Origin: Amycolatopsis aidingensis
GTDB taxonomy: Bacteria > Actinomycetota > Actinomycetes > Mycobacteriales > Pseudonocardiaceae
Assembly: GCF_018885265.1 (NCBI RefSeq)
Contig: NZ_CP076538.1
Span: 3,694,001-3,758,000 of the forward strand
Direction of reading: 5' to 3'
Length of the DNA: 64,000 bases
Positions 9,031-17,143 of the stretch are shown here, piece after piece. The first letter of the stretch is position 1. Every line of letters begins with the position of its first letter. The translations under genes and the position numbers were made by a program. The notes beneath the pieces were generated by a model. That model was not told the DNA's origin and searched no databases. It saw only the letters and a list, made by a program, of their open reading frames with translations.

Positions 9031-10033
9031 AAACGAGCGGCCTGGTCCTCGGTGGTGTCCTGTGCCTCGGCGTGATGACCGCGCCCGCGCATGCGGGCGG
9101 ACCAGGTTGCGAGTCGTCCGGCGTGCGCGGCACCTGCTGGGTGGATGCCACCGACCCGGGTCGGCCCGGGGCAGGCAGCCCCGGAACGAACCGGGGATCG
9201 GCGCCGGGGCAGAAGGTGTCCGGGAAGAAATCCGGGTCGGGTCCGCAGTGTGCTCCGATGAGCATGCCGCAGCCCGCGGCGGGCGATCCGATGTGGGCGG
9301 GCCGGGATCCCGGTAAGGGCCGCCTGGTCGCGATGATCTGCGGGCTTCCGGGGCTGGGTGGCGGCAGTGGGGATGTTCGCGTCGTGTACGTGCCGGAGGG
9401 GCGGCGGGGCCGACCGTCCCGCAGGTGTCGCCTGCCGAGCTGGCGCAGCGGGCGATCGAGCAGATGGGATTGTCCGCGCCCGACATCCGGCTGGCGCCCC
9501 CGGCGACCTCGCCGCATGGGGCGACGGTGGGTTTCCCGGTGTGGATGTGGAGCGGCCGTAGCGAGGCCACGACGGGCCCGGTGACCCGGACGGCCAGCGC
9601 GGGGGCCATCAGCGTGACCGCCACCGCGAGGCTGGCGCACATCACCTGGTCGATGGGGGATGGCAGCTCGGTCCGGTGCGACGGCCCGGGTACCCCGTTC
9701 AGCGACAGCCGGGCCGGTGAGGCATCCCCGACCTGCGGCCACGTCTACCGGGCGAAGGCGCCGGGCGGCGCGTTCCCGGTCGCCGCGACCGGTCACTGGG
9801 AGATCCGCTGGTCCGGCGGCGGCCAGAGTGACTTCCGCACGATGGATCTGACCTCCACCGCGCGGCTGCCGGTGCGGGAGGTCCGCACCCTCAACACGGA
9901 TCCGCGGGGGACTGAACGATGCCGGTCACCACCCCCGCGCAGATCCAGTCGACCACTGCGGGCCCGAGCGACCCGCCGTCGCCCGCTCCGCTGCGCCCGC
10001 CGCGCCGACGACGCTCGAAATTGCTGGTGCTGA
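9024..10033 (+). pseudogene. Secreted tad-locus protein, split by a frameshift near 9400
   Basis: The 5' part starts at ATG 9024 with a clear signal peptide (cleavage after AHA, about residue 24) and reads in one frame to VVYVPEG. From about 9400 the protein-like sequence moves to another frame (GAAGPTV, SPAELAQRAIEQMG, then a strand-rich domain with CDGPGTPFSDS and CGHVYRA). One extra G in the run at 9397-9400 would restore a single protein. The 3' frame stays open to 10033 and overlaps the next gene by 115 bases; its natural end is probably near 9910. Proteins of this type lie in actinobacterial tad operons and are presumably exported. It may be a true frameshift or an assembly indel; coupling at both ends argues that the gene was recently intact. 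Confidence 0.65.
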
Positions 10034-10587
10034 CCGGGCTGGTGTTGTCCGCGCTGTGCACCACCGGCGTGGTGTGGGTGTTCCACAGCGGCGACGCGAC
10101 GGTGTCTGCGGTGGGCGTGGCTAGCCCGGTGCGCTACGGCCAGACGATCACCGAGGGCGCGCTGCGGGAGGTGCGTGTCCGGCCCGATCCCGGGTTGCGG
10201 CCGGTGCCGTGGGATCAGCGTTCCCAGCTGGTCGGCAAGCCCGCGACCACCGACCTGATCCCGGGCGGGATCGTGACGCCGGAGGCGGTCCGCGGCGAGC
10301 TTCCGCCGATCCCGGGGCAGCAGCTGGTCGGGGTGGCGGTCAAGCCGGCGCAGGCCCCGGCCACCCCGCTGCGACCGCGGCAGCCGGTGTTGCTCGTGCC
10401 CTCCAGCCAGGGCGGTAGCGGGGCCGAGGAGTGGGAGCCGGTGCGCGGCACCGTCCTGCGGGTGGGGGAGCGGGACGCCGGTGGGCTCCGGGTGGTCGAT
10501 GTCGTGGTGCCGGAGCGCAGCGGGCCCCGGCTGGCGACGAGGGCCTCGGCCGGCACCGTGGCCATCGTGCTGCTGCCGGGCGGGTGA
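9919..10587 (+). CDS. SAF-domain protein (CpaB/RcpC-like)
   Basis: A 222-residue protein with a Pro/Arg-rich cytoplasmic head, one transmembrane helix at about residues 34-54 and an external SAF-type domain (VGVASPVRYGQTITEGALREVRV, then TTDLIPGGIVTPEAV). SAF domains of this type occur in CpaB/RcpC, periplasmic or wall-associated components of Flp pilus assembly. The second half (LRPRQPVLLVPSS, VLRVGERDAGGLRVVDVVVPE) fits the CpaB C-terminal domain. It lies in the tad operon just upstream of the TadZ-like ATPase. Confidence 0.75.
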   Translation: MPVTTPAQIQSTTAGPSDPPSPAPLRPPRRRRSKLLVLTGLVLSALCTTGVVWVFHSGDATVSAVGVASPVRYGQTITEGALREVRVRPDPGLRPVPWDQRSQLVGKPATTDLIPGGIVTPEAVRGELPPIPGQQLVGVAVKPAQAPATPLRPRQPVLLVPSSQGGSGAEEWEPVRGTVLRVGERDAGGLRVVDVVVPERSGPRLATRASAGTVAIVLLPGG

Positions 10588-10593
10588 TCCGGC

Positions 10594-11541
10594 ATGTTGA
10601 TCTCACTGGTTTCGCTCAACCGCAGTCCCGGTGTCTCGGCCGCCTGCCTGGCCCTGGCCTGGCGCTGGCCCCGGCACGCTCTGGTGGCCGAGTGCGATCC
10701 CACCGGCGGGCAAAGCCTTGGCGTGCTCGATCCGGACGGGACGTGCGGGCGCCGCGGGATGTTCGAGCTGATGCTGGCCGCCCGGTCGCGCCCGCTGCAC
10801 CAGGCGTTGTGGGGCCAGGCGGTGACGTTGCCGGACGGCAGCGGCCGCCACTACCTGCTGCCCGGCCCGCGATCGCCGCGGGAGGCCGAAAGCCTGCACT
10901 GGCCACGGCTGACCGGCCTGTTCCACGAGCTCGACCCGATCGACGTGCTCGCCGACTGCGGCCGGCTGCGGCAGCGCGGCACACCGCACGGGCTGCTGGC
11001 CGCCTCGGACCTTGCGGTGCTGCTGGTGGCCAACAACCGGCACTGCCTGCGCACGATGACGGCCTCACTCGAGGTCGCCCGGGAGGAGGCCGGACTGGTC
11101 GGCGCGGGCGACGACGGGCTCGCGGTGGTTGTGGTGCGCGGCGATGCCCGGACGACTCAGGGGTTCCCGATCGAGGAGATCACCCGCCAGCTCACCGCGC
11201 GTGGGGTCCCCGTGCTGGGGGAGCTGCCCTGGGATCCGTCCGGCGCTGCGCAGCTCACCGATGTGCATCGGCCCGGACGCCGGTTCGACGCCTCGCCACT
11301 GCTGGCCGGTGCCGAACGGCTGGCCAGGGAGATCGGTCGGCGAGCGCTGGCCCGGAGGCAACGCCTGCGTGGCAAGCCGCAGGCCCCGGCACGGCACCCG
11401 GTGAACGGGCAGCGATCGCCGGAGCCCGTGGCGTTGCGGCACCGGGAGCGGGTCCAGGCCGCGACCCTGCCGCCGGTGCCGCGGCCGCCCGCCGGGCGTG
11501 CCGTCGTAGAGGCGGGGGAGGGAGACTCCCGTGTCGGTTGA
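10594..11541 (+). CDS. TadZ/CpaE-like ParA-family protein with degenerate P-loop
   Basis: A 315-residue protein with the MinD/ParA layout: N-terminal beta strand and loop (ISLVSLNRSPGVSAACLALAW), a conserved AECDPTGGQ strand in the switch I position, and VLADCGRL in the Walker B/switch II position. The usual deviant Walker A KGGxGKT is replaced by NRSPGVSAA without a Lys-Thr, so ATP binding may be lost, as in some TadZ proteins that act as localisation factors. The C-terminal 60 residues are basic and Pro-rich. It overlaps the tadA gene by 11 bases. Confidence 0.72.
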   Translation: MLISLVSLNRSPGVSAACLALAWRWPRHALVAECDPTGGQSLGVLDPDGTCGRRGMFELMLAARSRPLHQALWGQAVTLPDGSGRHYLLPGPRSPREAESLHWPRLTGLFHELDPIDVLADCGRLRQRGTPHGLLAASDLAVLLVANNRHCLRTMTASLEVAREEAGLVGAGDDGLAVVVVRGDARTTQGFPIEEITRQLTARGVPVLGELPWDPSGAAQLTDVHRPGRRFDASPLLAGAERLAREIGRRALARRQRLRGKPQAPARHPVNGQRSPEPVALRHRERVQAATLPPVPRPPAGRAVVEAGEGDSRVG

Positions 11542-13027
11542 CCTCACCGGAAACCGCGGGGTCCGGATCAACGGCCACCCGGTGCCCCTCGGCGCATACC
11601 GGGGGAGTGCGGTGCCGGGCGTGGACTTCGACGGTGCCGACGAGCTGGTGGACAGGGTCCAGCAGCGGCTGGCGCCGCGGGTGCAGCGCGAGTTGACCCG
11701 CCGCGCCGAGCGCACCGATCCGGCCACCACCGACCGGGACGAGCGTGCGCTCGCGGGCAAGTTCGTCGATGACGTCCTCGCCGAGGTGATCAAGGAATGG
11801 GCCGGGCAGGGCAGGCAGTTCCTGACCGCGGAGCAGGAGTTCACCGTCAAGCAGGCGGTGATGGCCGAGATGTTCGGCCTCGGCCGGCTGGAGCCGCTGC
11901 TGGCGGACGAGGCCGTGGAGAACATCGACATCGTCGGTAACGAACCCGTGCTGCTGTCCTACGGCGACGGCACCGTGGTGCGCGCGCCGCGGGTCGCGCC
12001 GACGGACGAGGCGCTGATCGGGCTCCTGCAGCGCATCGCGGCCCGGCGGGGCCGGACCGAACGTCCCTTCAACCGGGCGCACCCGCTGCTGAGCATGGAG
12101 CTGCCCGGTGGCGAGCGGCTGACGGCCGCGTTCGACGTGACCGACCGGCCGCATGTGTCCATCCGGCGCTACCGGCTGCGCGAGATGTCGCTGGAGGACC
12201 TGCGTGCCCGGGGGATGCTGTCGACCGCGCAGCTGGCGCTGTTGCGGGCCGCGGTGCGTGCGGAGAAGAACATCATCGTCTCCGGCCGGCAGAAGGCAGG
12301 CAAGACCACGTTGCTGGGCGCGCTGTGCCGGGAGATTCCGCAGACCGAGCGGTTCGCCACCCTGGAGACCGAGTTCGAGCTCGGGCTGCACCGCCTCCGC
12401 GATCGCTTTCCCGGCGTGGTGCCGTTCGAGGTCCGGGAAGGCAACTCCGAACGGCTGGAAAACGGCCGTCCCGTGGGCGGGATCGAGCTGGCCCGGCTGG
12501 TGTGGCACGCGCTGCGGATGCACACCGCGCGCATGGTCGTCGGGGAGGTCCGGGGCAACGAGGTCATCCCGATGCTGGACGCGATGTCCACCGGCGGCGC
12601 CGGATCACTGTCCACAGTGCACGCCCGCAGCGCCAGCATGGCCATCGAACGCCTGGTGTCCCTGTGCCTGGGCGCCAACGCGGCCTGGACCACCGAGTTC
12701 GCCAACCGGATGGTGGCCGAGTCGATCGACCTGATCGTGCACGTCGACCTCGTCGCCGGACCCGGTGGCCTGGACCGGTACGTCTCGGAGATCGTGTCGG
12801 TCGAGCTGGGGGAGCAGGGTCGGGCCTCGCGGACCTACCTGTTCCACCGGGCTACCGGTGTGTCCGGGGGAGGATTGGGGCGGCGCTCGGTGCCGGCCGG
12901 GTTCGTGCCCACCGACATCGAGGACTACGCCCGCGCCGGGTTCGACCGGGCCTGGTTGACCGGCGGAGGCGACGGCGACTGGATGCTCGATCGCGTGAGC
13001 GCACCGGACGGGGTCCGGCATGGTTGA
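11531..13027 (+). CDS. tadA: TadA/CpaF-type secretion ATPase
   Basis: A 498-residue type II/IV secretion ATPase. The GTG at 11531 follows a GGAGGGAG ribosome binding site. Visible motifs are the CpaF N-terminal domain (EQEFTVKQAVMAEMFGLGRLEPLL, ENIDIVGNEPV), Walker A GRQKAGKT at about residues 252-260, an Asp/Glu box (LETEFELGL), Walker B (MVVGEVRGNE) and a His box (STVHARS). This hexameric ATPase powers Flp pilus assembly at the cytoplasmic face together with TadB and TadC. It overlaps tadZ upstream and tadB downstream. Confidence 0.92.
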   Translation: MSVDLTGNRGVRINGHPVPLGAYRGSAVPGVDFDGADELVDRVQQRLAPRVQRELTRRAERTDPATTDRDERALAGKFVDDVLAEVIKEWAGQGRQFLTAEQEFTVKQAVMAEMFGLGRLEPLLADEAVENIDIVGNEPVLLSYGDGTVVRAPRVAPTDEALIGLLQRIAARRGRTERPFNRAHPLLSMELPGGERLTAAFDVTDRPHVSIRRYRLREMSLEDLRARGMLSTAQLALLRAAVRAEKNIIVSGRQKAGKTTLLGALCREIPQTERFATLETEFELGLHRLRDRFPGVVPFEVREGNSERLENGRPVGGIELARLVWHALRMHTARMVVGEVRGNEVIPMLDAMSTGGAGSLSTVHARSASMAIERLVSLCLGANAAWTTEFANRMVAESIDLIVHVDLVAGPGGLDRYVSEIVSVELGEQGRASRTYLFHRATGVSGGGLGRRSVPAGFVPTDIEDYARAGFDRAWLTGGGDGDWMLDRVSAPDGVRHG

Positions 13028-13892
13028 GTTCGCGCTGGCCGTGCTCGGCGCCGGGACCGGCGCCGGCCTGACCCTGGTGCTGGCCGGGCTCCTCGGCCGC
13101 GACGAGGACGACCGGCCCGCATTCCGCCGTAGCAGGGACCTGCGCGCCTGGTGGGCGCGGCGACCGCACGCGGAGCGGTGGCGGTGGCCGCTGGGCGCCG
13201 CCACCGGTGCCGCGGCGTGGCTGGTGACCGGCTGGCCGGTGGCGGGCCTGGCGGTGGCCGGGCTGGTGGTCTTCCTGCCCTGGCTGTTCTCGGCCGGCAC
13301 GATCGCGCGCCGCCGCATCGAGCGGCTCGACGCCATCGAGGACTGGTTGCGGCACCTCGCCGACGTCCTCGGCCCCGGGCACGTCGGCCTGGTCAGCGCC
13401 CTGCAGGGCTCCGCGCGGGAGGCGCCCGCCGCGATCGCCGTGGAGGTGAACACCCTGGCGCAGCGGCTGCGCACCTGGGATGTGCAGCGGGCGCTGCTGG
13501 CCTTCGCCGAGGAGATCGACGATCAGGTCGGCGACGCCGCCGCGGCCGGGCTGTGCGTGGCCCACCAGCAGGGCGCCGGCGTGGCCCGGTTGCTGCAGCG
13601 ACTCGCGAGCGCGGTCGCCGACGAGGTCACCGCGCGCCGTAGCGCCGAGGCCGAGCGCGCCCGGCGCCGCTCCACCGCGCGGATCCTGCTGGCCCTGTGG
13701 GCCCTGATCTTCACCGGCTTCGCCGCCTTCGGCAGCGGCACCTACACCTCCCTGTACGACACGACCACCGGCCAGCTGGTGCTGGGCCTCGTGCTGGCGC
13801 TGGTCGGGCTCGCGGCCGTGTGGCTGCGCCAACTGGGCGTGGAACCGTCGGCACCCCGGTTCCTCGCGTCCTCGACAGGCGGCAGGCCATGA
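13020..13892 (+). CDS. tadB: TadB-like type II secretion F-family membrane protein
   Basis: A 290-residue inner-membrane platform protein. It has N-terminal hydrophobic segments, the cytoplasmic helical T2SF domain (LDAIEDWLRHLADVLGPGHVGLVSALQ, then QGAGVARLLQRLASAVADEVTARRSAEAERAR) and a C-terminal transmembrane hairpin near residues 222-270. TadB and TadC together form the assembly platform driven by TadA. The gene overlaps tadA at its start and tadC at its end (ATGA). Confidence 0.88.
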   Translation: MVEFALAVLGAGTGAGLTLVLAGLLGRDEDDRPAFRRSRDLRAWWARRPHAERWRWPLGAATGAAAWLVTGWPVAGLAVAGLVVFLPWLFSAGTIARRRIERLDAIEDWLRHLADVLGPGHVGLVSALQGSAREAPAAIAVEVNTLAQRLRTWDVQRALLAFAEEIDDQVGDAAAAGLCVAHQQGAGVARLLQRLASAVADEVTARRSAEAERARRRSTARILLALWALIFTGFAAFGSGTYTSLYDTTTGQLVLGLVLALVGLAAVWLRQLGVEPSAPRFLASSTGGRP

Positions 13893-14755
13893 CCACGCTC
13901 GGGCTGCTCATCCTCCTCGCGCTCGGCACCGCGACCGGCATCACGCTCGTGATCGCGGCCCTCGTCCCCGGCAGGCCCCGCCTGGCCGACGTCCTCGAGG
14001 ACCGGGAACAGGCGACCACGCCGCCCCCGCGGCACCCGGCGTTCGCGCGCCTGACGCGGCTGCTGGAGCACACGAACATCGCCGCACCCGAAGACGACCT
14101 CGACCTCGTCGGGCAGTCCCGGGAGTCGTTCCTGCTGCAGCGCGCCGGACTCGCCTTGGGCGGGGCCCTGTGGGTGCCGCTGCTGAGCGTGATCCTCTCC
14201 GTCGGCGGTGTGGCGCCACCGGCGTTCCTGACCGTGCTCGCCGCGCTGGCCGCCGCGCTGGCCGGGTGGCTGCTGCCCCCGTCGCTGCTGCGGCACAAGG
14301 TCCGGCGCGCCCGCACCGCCTTCGGGGGCGCGCTCGCCAGCTACTGCGACCTGGTCGCCCTGGGGCGGCTCGGCGACCGCGGCCCGGTCGAGGCGCTGCG
14401 CTACCCTGCGACCCTGGGATCAGGATGGGCGTTCCGCCGCATCCGGCAAGCCCTGGACGAGGCCGTGCTGCGCGGCGACATGCCCTGGGACGGCCTGCAA
14501 CGGCTCGCCGCGTCGATGGGCGTGTCCCAGCTGAAGGACCTGGGCCAGATCCTCACCAGCGCCGGGCAGGGCGGGGCGAGCATCGTGGACACGCTGCGGG
14601 CCAAGGCCGCGGCGATCCGGCAGCAACAGCTGGCCGACCGGAAGGCCACCTCGTCCATCCGCTCGGACCGGATGGACATCCCCATCGCGCTGATGGGCAT
14701 CGCCTTCATCGTGTTCCTCGCGTTTCCCGGCATGTACCACCTGCTCGCCGGATAG
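13889..14755 (+). CDS. tadC: TadC-like type II secretion F-family membrane protein
   Basis: A 288-residue partner of TadB. The ATG at 13889 overlaps the tadB stop (ATGA). It has an N-terminal membrane helix, a hydrophobic hairpin at about 95-130, the T2SF helical segment (RIRQALDEAVLRGDMPWDGLQRLA, then DLGQILTSAGQGGASIVDTLRAKAAAIR) and a final helix ending FPGMYHLLAG. The FPGMY ending is typical of actinobacterial TadC. A short gap with an AGAAAGAAG ribosome binding site leads to the pilin-like gene. Confidence 0.88.
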   Translation: MTTLGLLILLALGTATGITLVIAALVPGRPRLADVLEDREQATTPPPRHPAFARLTRLLEHTNIAAPEDDLDLVGQSRESFLLQRAGLALGGALWVPLLSVILSVGGVAPPAFLTVLAALAAALAGWLLPPSLLRHKVRRARTAFGGALASYCDLVALGRLGDRGPVEALRYPATLGSGWAFRRIRQALDEAVLRGDMPWDGLQRLAASMGVSQLKDLGQILTSAGQGGASIVDTLRAKAAAIRQQQLADRKATSSIRSDRMDIPIALMGIAFIVFLAFPGMYHLLAG

Positions 14756-14771
14756 CAGAAAGAAGAAACCA

Positions 14772-14990
14772 ATGTTGAACACCTGGACACAACGACTCTT
14801 CCTCCTCGCCATGGCGATCGTGAGTCACTGCGCGACCCGCCGACAGCAGTTCACGCAGGAATCGGAGCGGGGTGACGAGAACATCAGCAAGGTCATGTAC
14901 GCCGCGCTGGCGGTCACCGTCGGCACGATCATCGTCGCCGCGATCACCGCGTTCGTGAACGGGAAACTGCCGGTCATCGGTGGGCAGTGA
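14772..14990 (+). CDS. Flp pilin-like small membrane peptide
   Basis: A 72-residue peptide in the pilin position of the tad operon, with good Shine-Dalgarno spacing. It has a hydrophobic N-terminal stretch, a charged middle with ESERGDENISKVMYAALAV, and a C-terminal hydrophobic helix (AVTVGTIIVAAITAFV). A Glu close to the start of the terminal helix is the arrangement expected of Flp-type prepilins, cleaved by the A24 peptidase. The exact cleavage site is not obvious, so 'pilin' is inferred from position, size and hydrophobicity. Confidence 0.65.
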   Translation: MLNTWTQRLFLLAMAIVSHCATRRQQFTQESERGDENISKVMYAALAVTVGTIIVAAITAFVNGKLPVIGGQ

Positions 14991-14997
14991 ACCCGGC

Positions 14998-15396
14998 ATG
15001 CGCACCATCACGCCGTGGCTGCTGCGGCTGCGCGGGGAACGCGGGGACGACAACGTCGCCGCCGTGTTCACCTGGGCCGGACTCCTGCTGATCGTCTGGG
15101 CCGTGTTCCAGGTCGTCGTGGTGTTCCTCGGCCGCAACGTGGCACTGGACGCCGCCCGGGACGGCCTCAACATCGCCCGGCTTCCACCGGTCGACACCGC
15201 CGCTGCGATCGAGACCGCCCGCACCCACACCCGCGAGGCCACGACCGGGTGGCTGTCCAATGTCGACGCCACCGCCACCAGCGACGGGCAACACGTGACC
15301 GTCACCGTCACGGCCGACGCCGCCTCCCTCATCCCCGGCGTGCGCATCTCGGTGCGCCACACCGCCACCGGCCCGATCGAACGGCTCCAACCATGA
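14998..15396 (+). CDS. TadE-like pseudopilin
   Basis: A 132-residue TadE-type protein: basic N terminus (LRGERGDDNVAAVFTW), one transmembrane helix at about residues 22-45 and a short exported domain with alternating strands. The ATG at 14998 is preferred; a GTG at 14980 would overlap the pilin gene. TadE/TadF proteins are processed like pilins and help to initiate or stabilise the pilus. Its stop overlaps the next ATG (15393), so translation is coupled. Confidence 0.75.
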   Translation: MRTITPWLLRLRGERGDDNVAAVFTWAGLLLIVWAVFQVVVVFLGRNVALDAARDGLNIARLPPVDTAAAIETARTHTREATTGWLSNVDATATSDGQHVTVTVTADAASLIPGVRISVRHTATGPIERLQP

Positions 15397-15884
15397 CCAG
15401 GCTGCGCCACCTCGGTGGCGAGCGCGGCGACGTGACCATCGAGGCCGTCTTCGGCGCGGTGGCACTGATCGCTCTGTTCGGGCTCGTCCTGGTCGGAATG
15501 CGGGTCATCACCGCGGAGTCGGCCGTCAACGAGGCCGCACGCTCGGCGGCCCGCGCCGCCTCCCTCGCCCACGACGGCCCCTCCGCCGCGGCCACGGCCG
15601 AACAGCGGGCACGCTCCACGCTGGCCGAGCAGGACCTGGCGTGCGGCTCGCTCACCGTGCACGTCGACGCGGCCGACTTCGGCAAGCCACTGGGCGAAAC
15701 CGGATACGTCACCGCCACGATCACCTGCGAGGTCCCCTACAGCGACCTCGGGTTCCCCGGAATCGGCGGATCCACCACGGTCCGGGCCGAGTTCCGCAGC
15801 CCCATCGACCGGTACGGCACCCGAGCCCTCGCACCCACACGCTCCGCTATGGACCGTGCCGGTCCAGACAGGGGACTGCGATGA
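15393..15884 (+). CDS. TadE-family pseudopilin
   Basis: A 163-residue TadE-family protein, second of a pair. LRHLGGERGDVTIEAVFGAVALIALFGLVLVG is the classic TadE opening, with a Glu at the start of the helix. It is followed by NEAARSAARAASLAHDG, the AxxAARAA segment that marks the family, and an exported strand-rich domain with two cysteines (about 90 and 115) that could pair. Start and stop are both in ATGA overlaps with neighbours. Confidence 0.82.
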   Translation: MTRLRHLGGERGDVTIEAVFGAVALIALFGLVLVGMRVITAESAVNEAARSAARAASLAHDGPSAAATAEQRARSTLAEQDLACGSLTVHVDAADFGKPLGETGYVTATITCEVPYSDLGFPGIGGSTTVRAEFRSPIDRYGTRALAPTRSAMDRAGPDRGLR

Positions 15885-17122
15885 CACCGGCCAACACGAG
15901 CGACTCGCCGGTGCTCACCGTCCGGTTCACCGACGGCGAGGACACCCTGCTACGAAACCCCGCCGTGACGCGAGCCCGGCTGCGCCGTCACACCCTGCTC
16001 GCCGCGACCTCACCCGGCGGGCTGCTGGCGGTCGTGCTGTCGACCGGGCTGGTCATCGGGGGCATCACCACCCCCGGTGGCGAGGTGATGAGCTGGATCG
16101 TCGCCGTCCTCGGCGTCCTCGCCGTGCTGCACACCGCCATCGGCCTCGTGGTGAACGGGCGACTCGACGAGCACAACCACCCCCGCACCGCCACTTGCTG
16201 GCTGGAACGCACCCCTGGCCGCTACGTCTACCGCGGCTCGGACTTCCTCGACCTTCCACCCACGATCAGGCACGAGGCCACCGGCATGATCGACGCCGTC
16301 GCCCACCTGCACACCGGCCCGGCCGCGCTCCGGCTGACCCGCCGCCACCTGCGCCACATCCACCACTTGGCCTGGCGCGCCCTGGAACACCTCGACCGCG
16401 CCCGCCCAGCGTTCGACACCCAGCAACCCCTCCGAGACCCCAACCTCGCCCCGGCCACCCGGCAGGCCACAACCCGCATCGAGGAAGACCTCACCCACCT
16501 CCGCCACGACCTCGCCGCCTGCGCCGACCTCGCCGAGGCGTGGACCACCATACCCAGCGAACCCGGCGCACCCCAGTGCCTCCACACCCTGCTCGACACC
16601 ATCGAGGAACGACTCGCCGCGCTCGCCGCCGACGTCCAGCGCCTGCTCACCGCAACCACCCGCGAACCGACCAAACCACCACCTCCCACCAGGGCTCGGG
16701 CGTGGTGGCACACCCTGCGGCACCCGCTGCGCGGGGAACGCGGCTCCGCCTCCGTGCTCGTCGTCGCCCTGAGCGCCGCGCTGATCATCGCGATCGCCAT
16801 GGCCGTGGACGGCTCCCGCAAGGCCCTGGCGTCCTCCCAAGCCGCCTCGATCGCCGAAGAAGCCGCCCGAGCCGGTGGCCAGGCACTGCGGGTCCACGCG
16901 CTGGCCACCGGCCAGGACGCCACGGTCGAGCCGCAACAGGCCGCCGACGAAGCCCGTGCCTACCTGGCCGCTGCCGGCGCGGCCGGAACGGTCACCATCC
17001 AGGGCGACCGGCTCGTCGTCCGCGCCACTGTCACCAAGCACACGATCTTTCTCGGCGTCCTCGGCATCGGCGAGGTGTCCGCCAGTGCCACCGGCGCCGC
17101 GAACCTGGTCTCGGCCGGCTGA
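15881..17122 (+). CDS. Two-part membrane protein ending in a TadG/TadE-like domain
   Basis: A 413-residue protein. The first 90 residues carry two transmembrane helices (GGLLAVVLSTGLVIGGI and IVAVLGVLAVLHTAIGLVV). A Leu/His-rich helical region of about 170 residues follows, probably cytoplasmic. Then RGERGSASVLVVALSAALIIAIAMAVDG opens a TadE/TadG-like module with the typical ASSQAASIAEEAARAGGQAL segment and a short exported domain. It looks like a fusion of a separate membrane/helical protein to a TadG-type putative pilus protein. It is coupled to the upstream tadE by ATGA. Confidence 0.7.
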   Translation: MTPANTSDSPVLTVRFTDGEDTLLRNPAVTRARLRRHTLLAATSPGGLLAVVLSTGLVIGGITTPGGEVMSWIVAVLGVLAVLHTAIGLVVNGRLDEHNHPRTATCWLERTPGRYVYRGSDFLDLPPTIRHEATGMIDAVAHLHTGPAALRLTRRHLRHIHHLAWRALEHLDRARPAFDTQQPLRDPNLAPATRQATTRIEEDLTHLRHDLAACADLAEAWTTIPSEPGAPQCLHTLLDTIEERLAALAADVQRLLTATTREPTKPPPPTRARAWWHTLRHPLRGERGSASVLVVALSAALIIAIAMAVDGSRKALASSQAASIAEEAARAGGQALRVHALATGQDATVEPQQAADEARAYLAAAGAAGTVTIQGDRLVVRATVTKHTIFLGVLGIGEVSASATGAANLVSAG

Positions 17123-17143
17123 CAATCAGGGGAGGAGCACGGG

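Noticed and set aside
8074..9645. 523-residue open frame on the minus strand
   Set aside because: It is a shadow of the lipoprotein and secreted tad genes; low-complexity Arg/Pro-rich translation with no family pattern.
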